From: Pleomorphomonas sp. PLEO
GTDB lineage: Bacteria; Pseudomonadota; Alphaproteobacteria; Rhizobiales; Pleomorphomonadaceae
Direction of reading: 5' to 3'
Length of the DNA: 64,000 nt
Assembly (NCBI RefSeq): GCF_041320595.1
Contig: NZ_CP166625.1
Span: 3,408,001-3,472,000, forward strand
Shown here: positions 36,848-45,375 of the stretch, piece by piece
How positions within the stretch are numbered: the first letter of the stretch is position 1
Layout of the letters: the number at the start of each line of letters is the position of its first letter
Made by a program: the position numbers and the translations under genes
The notes under the pieces: generated by a model
The model's input: the letters and a program-made list of their open reading frames with translations, nothing else
Database searches by the model: none
Told to the model about the DNA's origin: nothing

Positions 36848-37558
36848 CTCTCTCTCCCAAACAATCCGTTCAGCCAACTCAATGCCTGAACCACGCCCTC
36901 AGCATGTGTAGGGCCCATTTCATATCTGGCTGGGTTAAGCTGACGTTTATTCAAAACGTTGCTCTGAATTAGAAGCCATTGAGTTTGATCAAATGTGCAG
37001 ATACTTTCCGTTGTGCTTTATTATTACCCAGAGTGAAACGATACAATCTGCAGCTATATCTGTTCGTCCATGACGTATATCTAAGTTGCCACCAAGCAGA
37101 TCGTGATTTTGGGTCAGGGCGCGTTATAAAACAGATGTAAAAACAAGCGTCCTCGGCAAGAGGGCTGTTATCTCGCTCAACGGCAACCTAATGTTGTCCG
37201 ATGCCTGAGGCATGGATATTGGACGCGTGGTTTTAGGAGGGACGGTAAAGCCTGGTTTTCTTGGGCGGGCCCTAGCGCGGGTAGGGGTGTACCAAGTCGC
37301 TAGGTTGTTACGCGTATAAACGAAAGGACTAGGCGTTTTTGGCGGGCCGAGGAGACGGTTCGCAGGCGCATGAGAATGTCGCCAAACCTCCGGCTACCCC
37401 CGGGCTTTCGAGTCGCCTCCATTGCCGAGGGGTTGTTGCAAGGCATTCGCGAGGAGCCCTTCGGGGTGTCTTGGAACCGTCATGGGGAAGCAATCCCCCT
37501 GTCATATGCGGCTCCTACTGCTTGCCGTCACCGAAAACCTCCAAAGTAGGAAGACGCC
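36848..37558. other. 711-base intergenic region with structured segment
   Basis: No convincing gene. The first ~250 bases are clearly more AT-rich than the surroundings and include the inverted repeat ACGTTT-ATTCA-AAACGT (36943-36959). Further along, nested stems can form: CCTAGCG (37271-37277) with CGCTAGG (37298-37304), enclosing GGTA and TACC around GGGGTG. The last 80 bases hold a candidate Pho box for ugpB. Short reading frames are present but lack ribosome-binding sites and family similarity. A small RNA or a long ugp leader is possible. Confidence 0.4.
37477..37516 (+). promoter_or_regulatory. Degenerate Pho-box candidate before ugpB
   Basis: CCGTCAT (37477-37483) and CTGTCAT (37499-37505) lie exactly 22 bases apart, that is two 11-bp Pho-box steps. 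The intermediate unit AAGCAAT and the next unit GGCTCCT match the CTGTCAT consensus poorly. ugp genes are classic PhoB targets, which supports the call, but the match is weak. GGGG and CCCC flanking the middle unit can also pair as a hairpin. Confidence 0.35.
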
Positions 37559-38878
37559 ATGCTGAAGCGTTCCCTCATCGCCGGCCTTGCCCTGACCTTT
37601 CTGTCCGGGTCGTCCTTCGCTGCCACCGAAATCACCTGGTGGCATGCCATGGGCGGCGAACTGGGTAAGAAGCTCGACGAAATCGTCGCCAAGTACAACG
37701 CCTCGCAAAGCGATTATAAGGTGACCGCCGTCTACAAGGGCTCCTACCCTGAGACCATGACCGCCGCCATCGCCGCCTTCCGTGCCAAGCAGCAGCCCGA
37801 CATCGTGCAGGTGTTCGAGGTCGGCACCGGCACGATGATGGCTGCCAAAGGCGCCGTTTATCCGGTCTACCAGCTGATGAAGGACACCGGCACCGCATTC
37901 GACCAAAAGGCTTTCCTGTCGGCAGTGGTCGGCTACTACACCGACGCTGACGGCAACATGCTGTCGATGCCATTCAACTCCTCGACGCCGATCCTTTATT
38001 ATAACAAGGATGTCTTCCAGAAGGCCGGCCTCGACCCCGAGCAGCCGCCCAAGACCTGGGAAGATGTCGAGACCTATTCCAAGAAGATCATGTCGTCGGG
38101 CGCCGCCAAGTGTGGCTTCACCACCGGATGGATCTCCTGGGTGCAGCTCGAGAATTTCTCGGCCTGGCATAACAAGCCGATCGGCACCCTTCAGAATGGT
38201 ATCGGCGGCATCAACGCCGAGCTGACCGTCAACGGCGACCTGCAGGTCCGTCACTGGACCAATCTCAAGAAGTGGCAGGATGAGGGGCTGTTCGAATACG
38301 GCGGTCCGGCCGGCGGCAATGACGCCCCGCCAAAGTTCTACAGCCAGGAATGCGCCATCTATATGAATTCGTCGGCCTCGCGCGCTGGCGTGATCGCCAA
38401 TTCGAAGGACTTCAAGGTCGGCTTCGGCATGCTGCCTTATTATTCGGACGTCCAGGGTGCACCGCAGAATTCGATCATCGGTGGTGCCACGCTGTGGGTG
38501 CTGAAGGGCCATGGCGAGGCCGAATACAAGGGCGTCGCCAACTTCTTCACCTTCCTGTCGTCGCCGGAAGTGCAGGCCGACTGGCACCAGTATTCGGGCT
38601 ATCTGCCGATCACCGAGGCTGCCTACAAGCTCGGCCAGGATCAGGGCTTCTATGCCAAGAATCCGGGCTCTGACGTCGGCATCAAGCAGATCACGCTGAA
38701 CCCGCCGACTGAGAATTCCAAGGGTCTGCGCTTCGGCAACTACGTTCAGATCCGCGACGTCATCGACGAGGAGTTCCAAAATCTCCTCGCTGGCAAGAAG
38801 ACCCCGAAGGACGCCCTCGACTCGGTCGTGACGCGCGGCAACAAGCTGATCGCCGACTTCCGGGCGTCGAACGGTTAA
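37559..38878 (+). CDS. ugpB: sn-Glycerol-3-phosphate ABC transporter binding protein
   Basis: A 439-residue periplasmic protein with signal peptide MLKRSLIAGLALTFLSGSSFAA. UgpB features include TEITWWHAMGGELGKKLDEIVAKYN, YPETMTAAIAAFRAKQQPDIVQVFEVGTGTMMAAKGAVYPVY, and MPFNSSTPILYYNKDVFQKAGLDP, plus FSAWHNKPIGT. It captures glycerol-3-phosphate or glycerophosphodiesters for uptake as a phosphate and carbon source. It is the first gene of ugpBAEC; no ugpQ phosphodiesterase gene is present. Confidence 0.95.
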   Translation: MLKRSLIAGLALTFLSGSSFAATEITWWHAMGGELGKKLDEIVAKYNASQSDYKVTAVYKGSYPETMTAAIAAFRAKQQPDIVQVFEVGTGTMMAAKGAVYPVYQLMKDTGTAFDQKAFLSAVVGYYTDADGNMLSMPFNSSTPILYYNKDVFQKAGLDPEQPPKTWEDVETYSKKIMSSGAAKCGFTTGWISWVQLENFSAWHNKPIGTLQNGIGGINAELTVNGDLQVRHWTNLKKWQDEGLFEYGGPAGGNDAPPKFYSQECAIYMNSSASRAGVIANSKDFKVGFGMLPYYSDVQGAPQNSIIGGATLWVLKGHGEAEYKGVANFFTFLSSPEVQADWHQYSGYLPITEAAYKLGQDQGFYAKNPGSDVGIKQITLNPPTENSKGLRFGNYVQIRDVIDEEFQNLLAGKKTPKDALDSVVTRGNKLIADFRASNG

Positions 38879-38898
38879 GCCGGTCATCTTTGTCGAAC

Positions 38899-38933
38899 AC
38901 CGGCGCCGACGGGCTCTCCCGTGCGGCGCCGGT
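38899..38933 (+). other. Strong intercistronic hairpin between ugpB and ugpA
   Basis: Perfect 10-bp arms ACCGGCGCCG (38899-38908) and CGGCGCCGGT (38924-38933) enclose a second stem ACGGG/CCCGT with loop CTCT and one bulged G. No T-run follows, so it is more likely a 3'-end stabiliser of the ugpB message than a full terminator. Confidence 0.7.
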
Positions 38934-38993
38934 ATTCATCCGGGCGGCTGCCGATAACCAGGCTCTGCCGCGTTCCTCGATCCGGTTCATTTC

Positions 38994-39878
38994 ATGCAGA
39001 CCAAGCGCACCGTCTTTGGCAACCGCCTGCTGCCCTACGCGCTCCTCCTGCCGCAGCTCGCCGTGACCGTCGTATTTTTCCTGTGGCCGGCGGCCCAGGC
39101 GATTCTCCAGTCGTTCCAACGCGAGGACGCCTTCGGCCTTTCCACCGCATGGGTTGGCCTCACCAACTACACTGACCTTCTCCAGGATCCGAGCTATCTC
39201 AACGCCCTGAAGGTGACGGCAATTTTCGCGCCGGCGGTGACGCTGCTGTCGGTCGGTCTTGGCCTCGTATTCGCCGCCAGTCTCGATCGACTTGTGCGGG
39301 GCAGCCGCGTCTACGCAACGTTGCTGGTCTGGCCTTATGCGGTAGCCCCCGCCGTCGGCGGCATCATGTGGTGGTTCCTGTTCAACCCCACCATCGGTCT
39401 GCTGCCTTATCTCCTCGCCATGGTCGGCTACCACTGGGATCACGCCCTGCAGCCGACGGACGCCATGATCCTGGTGGTGATCGCTGCGAGCTGGAAGCAG
39501 GTGTCCTACAATTTCCTGTTCTTCATGGCCGGCCTGCAAGCGATCCCAAAATCGATGATCGAGGCGGCGGCCATCGATGGCGCCGGACCGGTGAAGCGCT
39601 TCTTCACCATCTCCTTGCCGCTTCTGTCGCCCACCACCTTCTTTCTGGCGGTCATCAATCTCGTCTACGCGATGTTCGACACCTTCCCGGTGATCCACGC
39701 CACCACCGGCGGCAACCCGGCCCAGTCGACCAACATCCTGGTCTACAAGGTGTTCGTCGACGGGTTCATTGGGCTGAACCTCGGCTCGTCCGCCGCTCAA
39801 TCGGTGGTGTTGATGATCATCGTCGTGGCGCTGACAGTGATCCAGTTCAAATGGGTCGAGCGCAAGGTAACGTATTGA
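38994..39878 (+). CDS. ugpA: sn-Glycerol-3-phosphate ABC transporter permease
   Basis: A 294-residue inner-membrane permease with six helices, starting LLPYALLLPQLAVTVVFFLWPAAQAILQSF. The coupling motif to the ATPase is the EAA loop MIEAAAIDGAGPVKRFFTISLPLL. It forms the channel with UgpE. It starts 115 bases after ugpB, beyond the hairpin, and 10 bases before ugpE. Confidence 0.95.
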   Translation: MQTKRTVFGNRLLPYALLLPQLAVTVVFFLWPAAQAILQSFQREDAFGLSTAWVGLTNYTDLLQDPSYLNALKVTAIFAPAVTLLSVGLGLVFAASLDRLVRGSRVYATLLVWPYAVAPAVGGIMWWFLFNPTIGLLPYLLAMVGYHWDHALQPTDAMILVVIAASWKQVSYNFLFFMAGLQAIPKSMIEAAAIDGAGPVKRFFTISLPLLSPTTFFLAVINLVYAMFDTFPVIHATTGGNPAQSTNILVYKVFVDGFIGLNLGSSAAQSVVLMIIVVALTVIQFKWVERKVTY

Positions 39879-39888
39879 GGAACCGACC

Positions 39889-40737
39889 ATGATCGATCGC
39901 CATCCCTGGCTCGACGCGCTTGCCCATGTCGTACTGATCGTCGGCGTGCTGGTCGTCGCCTTCCCGGTCTACGTTGCCGTGATCGCTTCGACGCACGGCC
40001 CCAACGACTTCATGTCGGGCTTGATCCCGCTGCTGCCCGGCCGCGAGATGTTTGCCAACTATCGCTCGATGTTGACCGACGGCCTCTCCAGCTCAGGCGC
40101 TCCGCCGCTCCTAGGCATGCTGTGGAATTCGCTGGTGATGGCGCTTTCCATCGCCTTCGGCAAGATTATCATCTCCATCCTGTCGGCCTACGCCATCGTC
40201 TACTTCCGCTTCCCGTTCCGGGCGGTCGCCTTCTGGATGATTTTCATCACGCTGATGCTGCCCGTCGAGGTGCGCATCGTGCCGACGTTCAAGGTGGTGG
40301 CCGATCTCGGTCTGCTCGACAGCTATGCCGGTCTCACGGTGCCGCTGATCGCTTCGGCGACGGCCACTTTCCTGTTCCGCCAATTCTTCCTGACGGTGCC
40401 GGAAGAACTGATGGAGGCGGCGCGCATCGATGGTGCCGGGCCGCTCAAGTTCTTCCGAGATGTGTTGCTGCCGCTTAGCCGCACCAACATCGCCGCGCTG
40501 TTCGTCATTCTCTTCATCTACGGCTGGAACCAGTATCTCTGGCCAATGATGATCACCACCACGTCCAGCCATTACACCATCGTCATGGGCATCAAGCGCA
40601 TGTCGGATGTCGCCGACGCGCTACCGCAGTGGAACGTGGTGATGACGACGGTCGTGCTGGCCATGCTGCCACCGGTGATCGTGGTGGTCGGCATGCAACG
40701 GCTGTTCGTCAAAGGCCTCATCGAAACGGAGAAGTGA
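39889..40737 (+). CDS. ugpE: sn-Glycerol-3-phosphate ABC transporter permease
   Basis: A 282-residue permease of the MalG type with six helices. The EAA loop is [60 protein letters not shown] is a recognisable UgpE segment. The ugpC start follows after 2 bases. Confidence 0.95.
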   Translation: MIDRHPWLDALAHVVLIVGVLVVAFPVYVAVIASTHGPNDFMSGLIPLLPGREMFANYRSMLTDGLSSSGAPPLLGMLWNSLVMALSIAFGKIIISILSAYAIVYFRFPFRAVAFWMIFITLMLPVEVRIVPTFKVVADLGLLDSYAGLTVPLIASATATFLFRQFFLTVPEELMEAARIDGAGPLKFFRDVLLPLSRTNIAALFVILFIYGWNQYLWPMMITTTSSHYTIVMGIKRMSDVADALPQWNVVMTTVVLAMLPPVIVVVGMQRLFVKGLIETEK

Positions 40738-40739
40738 GC

Positions 40740-41792
40740 ATGTCCGCCATTGAAATCACCGCTGTGAGCAAAGTCTACTCTGGCGGTGTCCGGGCCGTTT
40801 CCGATGTCAGTCTTTCGATCGCCGACGGCGAGTTCATCGTGCTCGTTGGTCCGTCAGGTTGTGGCAAATCGACGCTGCTGAGAATGATCGCCGGCCTTGA
40901 GAGCATCAGTTCAGGAAACATCGCCATCGGCAGCCGAGTGGTGAACGAAGTCGACCCGGCCGCTCGCAACATTGCCATGGTGTTCCAGAATTACGCTCTT
41001 TATCCGCACATGAGCGTCTACGACAATCTTGCCTACGGCCTTCGCAATCGTGGTGTGCCCAAGGCCGACATCGACGCTCGTGTCGCCGAGGCCGCGCGCA
41101 TGCTGGAGATCGAGCCCTTCCTCGACCGCAAGCCAAAGCAGCTTTCCGGTGGCCAGCGACAGCGTGTTGCCATGGGGCGTGCCATCGTTCGCAAGCCCGA
41201 TGCCTTCCTGTTCGACGAGCCGCTCAGCAACCTCGACGCCAAGCTGCGTGTTTCCATGCGCGGCGAAATCAGGCAACTGCAGCGACGGCTCGGCGTCACG
41301 TCGGTCTATGTGACGCACGATCAGCTTGAGGCGATGACATTGGCCGACCGCATTGTTGTGCTGAATGGCGGGCGTATCGAGCAGGTCGGCCAGCCGCTCG
41401 ATGTCTATCACAACCCGGCCTCGACCTTCGTGGCGAGCTTCATCGGTTCGCCGGCTATGAATCTCGCCGACGCCGAGATGGCGAACGGCTCCGTGGCGAT
41501 TGGTGGACAGGTCATGGCGAGTGGGATTGCCGGAATTGCCGATGGCAAGCTGACTGTCGGGCTTCGCGCCGAGGACATCCAACCGGCCGCATCCGGAGCT
41601 GGCATGCCCTTCGCCATCCGGTATATCGAGGAACTCGGTGCCCAAAGGCTGGTGCATGGCTCGGTCGAAGGGCGACATCTGACCATGGCGCTGTCGCCGG
41701 ATTTGCCGCTGGCCGACGATATCAGAGTGATGGTTGCCGCCGACCGTCTGCACTTCTTCGAAAACGGCAGCGGCCGACGGATGGCCCGGTAA
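40740..41792 (+). CDS. ugpC: sn-Glycerol-3-phosphate ABC transporter ATP-binding protein
   Basis: A 350-residue ATPase of the MalK/UgpC group. Walker A is [19 protein letters not shown]-loop [21 protein letters not shown], signature [17 protein letters not shown] and Walker [16 protein letters not shown]. The C-terminal TOBE-type regulatory domain covers about residues 240-350. The start at 40740 begins the conserved [21 protein letters not shown]; the longer frame only overlaps ugpE. It is the last gene of the operon. Confidence 0.95.
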   Translation: MSAIEITAVSKVYSGGVRAVSDVSLSIADGEFIVLVGPSGCGKSTLLRMIAGLESISSGNIAIGSRVVNEVDPAARNIAMVFQNYALYPHMSVYDNLAYGLRNRGVPKADIDARVAEAARMLEIEPFLDRKPKQLSGGQRQRVAMGRAIVRKPDAFLFDEPLSNLDAKLRVSMRGEIRQLQRRLGVTSVYVTHDQLEAMTLADRIVVLNGGRIEQVGQPLDVYHNPASTFVASFIGSPAMNLADAEMANGSVAIGGQVMASGIAGIADGKLTVGLRAEDIQPAASGAGMPFAIRYIEELGAQRLVHGSVEGRHLTMALSPDLPLADDIRVMVAADRLHFFENGSGRRMAR

Positions 41793-41814
41793 GGGCAGGC
41801 CGGATGTGTCGTGC

Positions 41815-42507
41815 TCAGGCCGGCAGGTAGCCGATCACATCGTCGGTGCTCATCACCGAGCAGTAGATCATGTTCATGATCTCGAGCTCGCGGTCGTGCA
41901 GGTCCATGGTGCCGGCGGCGCAAGCATCCTCGGCGACGATGACATCGAAGCTCTCGTCGGCGAGACTGCGTACCGTCGAGGCGACGCACTGGTCGGTGAA
42001 GATGCCGCAGCAGACCACATGGGTGACGCCGAGATTGGTCAGCACCAGACGAAGATTGGTACCTGTAAGCGCGCTGTCGGTGGTCTTGGTGACGACGATT
42101 TCGTCGCCCTTAGGTGCGATGGCCTGAACGATCTGCGACGGCGCTTCGTCCTTCGGCAGCAAAAGGTTATTCCAGCCCGGTTTCTTCTGGCTGAGCGAAC
42201 GGTCACGCCCGTCGTGTCGTAGCGCGGCGATGCGGGCGTAGAGTACATCGAGCTCACGACCGCGAAAGGCTGCAAGCAGCTTCTGGATCGACGGAATCAC
42301 CGTTCCGTGCATGCGCTCGTGGAACGGCGTCCAGGCGTGATAGCGTTCGAGGTCGCCGCCGTTGAGTCCAGTGGGATCCGGGCGTTCGAGATAGACGTTC
42401 TGCACGTCGATGACGAGCAGTGCCACCTTGCGGGGGAGGAGCACAGGATCTTCCGGCTCGGGAGCGCCATCGTAATAGAAAGAGCGGCGGGCGGTTTTCC
42501 AGGTCAT
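41815..42507 (-). CDS. Isochorismatase-like cysteine hydrolase
   Basis: A 230-residue amidase-like hydrolase of the isochorismatase superfamily. The catalytic triad is visible: Asp34 in LLVIDVQN, Lys141 in VVTKTTDSALTGT, and nucleophile Cys174 in GIFTDQCVASTVR. Characterised members cleave N-carbamoyl, ureido, maleamate or nicotinamide C-N bonds. It is the third gene of the minus-strand unit luxR-pip-hydrolase (28 bases after the pip gene). This context suggests it processes an amide product of the neighbouring peptidase-like enzymes; that is inference. Confidence 0.9.
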   Translation of the reverse strand: MTWKTARRSFYYDGAPEPEDPVLLPRKVALLVIDVQNVYLERPDPTGLNGGDLERYHAWTPFHERMHGTVIPSIQKLLAAFRGRELDVLYARIAALRHDGRDRSLSQKKPGWNNLLLPKDEAPSQIVQAIAPKGDEIVVTKTTDSALTGTNLRLVLTNLGVTHVVCCGIFTDQCVASTVRSLADESFDVIVAEDACAAGTMDLHDRELEIMNMIYCSVMSTDDVIGYLPA

Positions 42508-42535
42508 GGTCGGTCCTTGCCTTTTGCGTTGCCTT

Positions 42536-43435
42536 CTATCCCTCGACAGACTTCAGGAAGTCCGAGACGGTGGCAAGGCATTTCGCCTCTTCCTCGACAT
42601 GCGGCATGTGGCTCGAATGTTCGAACAGCACCCAGCGAATGCCGGGCACCTTCTCGACATAGGGGCGAACCACTTCGGGCGTCGCCTCGTCATATTTACC
42701 GGAGATCAGCAGTGACGGCACGTCGATCAGTGGCAGGCGATCCTCGATCGTCCAATCCTTCATGGTGCCGATGACGTGGAATTCGGTGGGGCCGTTCATG
42801 TTGATGTAGACGGTATTGTCGAGGTCCATCAGCTCAAAGGTGCGGCTTACCTCCTTCGGCCAGGGATCTAGGCGGCAGACGTGGCGATTGTAGAAGACCC
42901 GCGACGCAGCGACGTAATCGGGATGGGAAATGGTGCCGGCCGCTTCATGTTCCAGCAGCGTCGCCTGCACCTCCGGCGGCAACTCCTCACGCAAACGATT
43001 GGCTTCGCTCACCCAGGTATGCATGTTGGCCGGCGAGTTGGCGATGATGAGTGCCTTGAGGCCCTCAGGTCGACGCACGGCGTGTTCGGCACCAAGCATG
43101 CCGCCCCAGGACTGGCCGAGATAGGCGTAGCGGTCGGCGATCCCGAGGTGGGAAAGCAGGGCGTCGAGCTGGTCAAGGAACAGCTCGATCGTCCAGAAGT
43201 CCTTGCCCTTGTCGGGCAGGTGCGTCGAGTTGCCGGAGCCGAGCTGGTCGTAGTGGATGACGGCGCGTCCATCGAGGTCGGCGATGCGCTTGAAACTGTC
43301 GACATAATCGTGCGTGCAACCTGGACCGCCGTGGGCGACGATCAATGGCAACCGGGACGATGACAGCGAGCCGCTGACGCGATACCACGTTTCATAGGCA
43401 CCAAACGGCGCAAATCCTTCCACGACGTCAACCAC
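42536..43435 (-). CDS. pip: Proline iminopeptidase-family alpha/beta hydrolase (copy 1)
   Basis: A 299-residue alpha/beta hydrolase of the S33 peptidase family. The oxyanion motif is HGGPG (residues 35-39), the nucleophile Ser109 lies in GQSWGG, and Asp249 ([10 protein letters not shown]) and His276 (HSSHMPH) complete the triad. [10 protein letters not shown] is the family block after the oxyanion strand. Such enzymes release N-terminal proline or hydrolyse other small amides. It lies 66 bases downstream of the LuxR gene on the same strand. Linkage of pip to LuxR solos is a known hallmark of plant-associated bacteria. Confidence 0.92.
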   Translation of the reverse strand: MVDVVEGFAPFGAYETWYRVSGSLSSSRLPLIVAHGGPGCTHDYVDSFKRIADLDGRAVIHYDQLGSGNSTHLPDKGKDFWTIELFLDQLDALLSHLGIADRYAYLGQSWGGMLGAEHAVRRPEGLKALIIANSPANMHTWVSEANRLREELPPEVQATLLEHEAAGTISHPDYVAASRVFYNRHVCRLDPWPKEVSRTFELMDLDNTVYINMNGPTEFHVIGTMKDWTIEDRLPLIDVPSLLISGKYDEATPEVVRPYVEKVPGIRWVLFEHSSHMPHVEEEAKCLATVSDFLKSVEG

Positions 43436-43481
43436 CGCTTACCCTCCGCTGCATCTGCGTTGGGCAAAAACATAGCGCGGC

Positions 43482-43500
43482 GAAAAGCTGAGCAGCAGCT
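43482..43500 (-). other. Weak hairpin between the luxR and pip genes
   Basis: On the minus strand AGCTG and CAGCT form a 5-bp stem around CTGCT, followed by TTTTC. It could attenuate read-through from luxR into pip. Its core also shares the 9-mer TGAGCAGCA (plus-strand reading) with the region before the second pip gene. Confidence 0.3.
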
Positions 43501-43501
43501 A

Positions 43502-44284
43502 TCAGAAGTTATAGGTGTGGCGTTCGTCGAGCAGCCGGTAGTGGATGGCACGCACCACGGCCTGGGTGCGGTTGCGGGCGCCGAGTTTGCGGATCGCTGA
43601 GTTGAGATGCATCACCACCGTCGGCACCGAGCGGTCGATGATGCGCGAGATCTCCTTGGCCGACAGGCCCTCGGCGGAGTGGCGCAGACATTCGCGCTCT
43701 CGGTCGGTGAGACGCGGCATGGCGCCAATACGAGCAGGAGCATCAAAAGCCGAATAGGCCGTTTCATGAAAGAGATGGGCGAGCAGCCCGAAGTCGGCCA
43801 GGGCGCCTTCGGCGGTGCGCTGGAAATCGGTTCCCGCGCCGAAACTTACGCCGGTCACCGTTGCATAGTCGCCACGCGGCAGATGTACGGGCACGGTAAC
43901 ACCGGAGGTCAGGCCACGGTCGCGCAGATAGCTCTCGACCGGGCGGCTGTCGTCACACAGATACTTGCGGATCGCCGTGTTGGCGTCGCGGTCATAGTTC
44001 CAGAAAAAAGGCGTCGACGTCCGGAGAGCGAGTTGCTGCACCGGATCGAAACGGAAGTACCCGCGACCGCACCAGTATTCGTGCATGTCTTCCGGCACGT
44101 TCCTGAGCTTGAGGACCGACGGAATATTCATGCTGCCGTCGACGTCGTAGGGCACCGGCGTGTAGTCGTAGATGAGTGCGTCGAAGCCGAAGCCCTTCAT
44201 CATGTCGAAGGCCTGGTCGATGCACCCCTCCAGGTTGGTCTCGGTGGCGAGCCGCTCTTTGATGGCGGCGATGTCGACGGGCAT
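43502..44284 (-). CDS. LuxR solo of the plant-responsive (OryR/PsoR/PipR) class
   Basis: A 260-residue regulator with an N-terminal autoinducer-binding domain (about residues 15-175) and a C-terminal LuxR helix-turn-helix (LTDRERECLRHSAEGLSAKEISRIIDRSVPTVVMHLNSAIRKLGARNRTQAV, 192-243). In the ligand pocket, TraR Trp57 and Tyr61 are replaced by Met67 and Trp71 (sequence EDMHEYWCGRGY), the signature of the plant-compound-sensing subclass. TraR Asp70, Pro71, Trp85 and Gly113 are kept as Asp80, Pro81, Trp95 and Gly128. No luxI gene lies in the window. It is flanked on both sides by pip genes, as expected for this class, and probably activates both divergent units. Confidence 0.93.
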   Translation of the reverse strand: MPVDIAAIKERLATETNLEGCIDQAFDMMKGFGFDALIYDYTPVPYDVDGSMNIPSVLKLRNVPEDMHEYWCGRGYFRFDPVQQLALRTSTPFFWNYDRDANTAIRKYLCDDSRPVESYLRDRGLTSGVTVPVHLPRGDYATVTGVSFGAGTDFQRTAEGALADFGLLAHLFHETAYSAFDAPARIGAMPRLTDRERECLRHSAEGLSAKEISRIIDRSVPTVVMHLNSAIRKLGARNRTQAVVRAIHYRLLDERHTYNF

Positions 44285-44439
44285 CTATAGCTACTCCGGA
44301 GTGGAAAGCCCCGCGTATGGTGGCTTATGCTCCTCTAACCCACGAACCCTATCACTTCTAATAGCTGGTGTTGAGCAGCAATTCATCCAAAAATTGATCA
44401 CGCTCAATTCGTGGGCTTTGAATCGGACTGGAGATCGCC
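44285..44439. promoter_or_regulatory. Divergent promoter region between luxR and the second pip operon
   Basis: 155 bases with several dyads. ACTCCGGAGT (44293-44302) is a perfect palindrome just before the luxR start. CCCACGAA (44339-44346) and TTCGTGGG (44408-44415) are perfect 8-bp arms 61 bases apart. CAATT and AATTG bracket 44379-44396. TTGAGCAGCAA spans 44371-44381. None matches a canonical 20-bp lux box (CTG-N10-CAG), so the actual site is uncertain. Confidence 0.5.
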
Positions 44440-45330
44440 ATGTGGCGGGAAATCGCCCCGGATGCCAGGCATGTCGTGAAGGTCGAGGGCTATGATGTCA
44501 TCGCCTATGAGTTCGGCACGGGCGACGAAGTGGTCTTTCTGGCCAACGGCGGTCCCGGCCTCCCGTGCGATTATCTTCGCGAGGCCCACTCCTGTCTGAT
44601 CGATCAAGGCTACCGCGTCATCGCCTTCGACCAGCTTGGCACTGGCGCATCCGACCGGCCTGACGATCCCGCGCTCTGGACGATTGGCCGCTATGTCGAG
44701 GAGACCGAAAAGGTTCGCCGGGCGCTCGGCCTCGGCAAGGTGCATTTCCTCGGCCACTCCTGGGGTGGTTGGCTCGCCATCGACTATGCGCTGACCTATC
44801 CGGAGGCGCTCAAGACGCTGATCCTCGAGGATACAGTCGCCGACATGCCGCATCTCATCACCGAGCTCGAGCGCCTGCGCGCTGCGCTAGGTTCGGAGAC
44901 GGTGGCTATGATGCAGGCGCACGAGGCGGCCGGCACCATCGACCATCCCGAATATCTGGCGGCGATCACCCTGCTCAACTATCGTCACGTCTGTCGCTTG
45001 AAGGAATGGCCGGCGCCGGTCAACCGATCGCTGTCTGATTGGAACATGGGGCCTTACAGCACCATGCAAGGGCCGAACGAGTTCCTCTACATCGGCAATC
45101 TCAAGGACTGGAACCGCGTCCCCGACCTTCACAAGATCACCGTGCCGACGCTCATCACCTGCGGCGAGCATGACGAGTTGACGCCGGCCTGCGCGCTGCG
45201 CATGAAGCTCAATTTGCCGAATGCCGAACTCCGGGTGTTCGCCAACGCGAGCCACATGCCGTTCTATGAGAACCCTGGTGATTACTACCCAGCACTCCTA
45301 GCCTTCCTCGGGAAACATAGCCAACGATGA
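44440..45330 (+). CDS. pip: Proline iminopeptidase-family alpha/beta hydrolase (copy 2)
   Basis: A 296-residue S33-type hydrolase: NGGPG oxyanion motif (residues 36-40), Ser107 in GHSWGG, Asp245 in CGEHDELTP and His272 in ASHMPFYE. It resembles the copy at 42536 in layout, with shared segments such as HEAAGTI-HP-Y and [15 protein letters not shown], but differs at most positions, so the copies are old paralogues. It heads the plus-strand unit with the peptide-type ABC importer; dppB-like follows after 45 bases. Confidence 0.92.
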   Translation: MWREIAPDARHVVKVEGYDVIAYEFGTGDEVVFLANGGPGLPCDYLREAHSCLIDQGYRVIAFDQLGTGASDRPDDPALWTIGRYVEETEKVRRALGLGKVHFLGHSWGGWLAIDYALTYPEALKTLILEDTVADMPHLITELERLRAALGSETVAMMQAHEAAGTIDHPEYLAAITLLNYRHVCRLKEWPAPVNRSLSDWNMGPYSTMQGPNEFLYIGNLKDWNRVPDLHKITVPTLITCGEHDELTPACALRMKLNLPNAELRVFANASHMPFYENPGDYYPALLAFLGKHSQR

Positions 45331-45375
45331 CGATCGCCCCACCCATGTCATTGCCTGCCACATCCGGACGCCGCG

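Noticed and set aside
37502-38887. A 461-codon minus-strand frame opposite ugpB
   Set aside because: The plus-strand UgpB protein is unmistakable and the antisense product has no family pattern.
44285-44439. A classical lux box (CTG-N10-CAG) in the LuxR-solo promoter
   Set aside because: No 20-bp dyad with the required half-sites and spacing was found; only other dyads are present.
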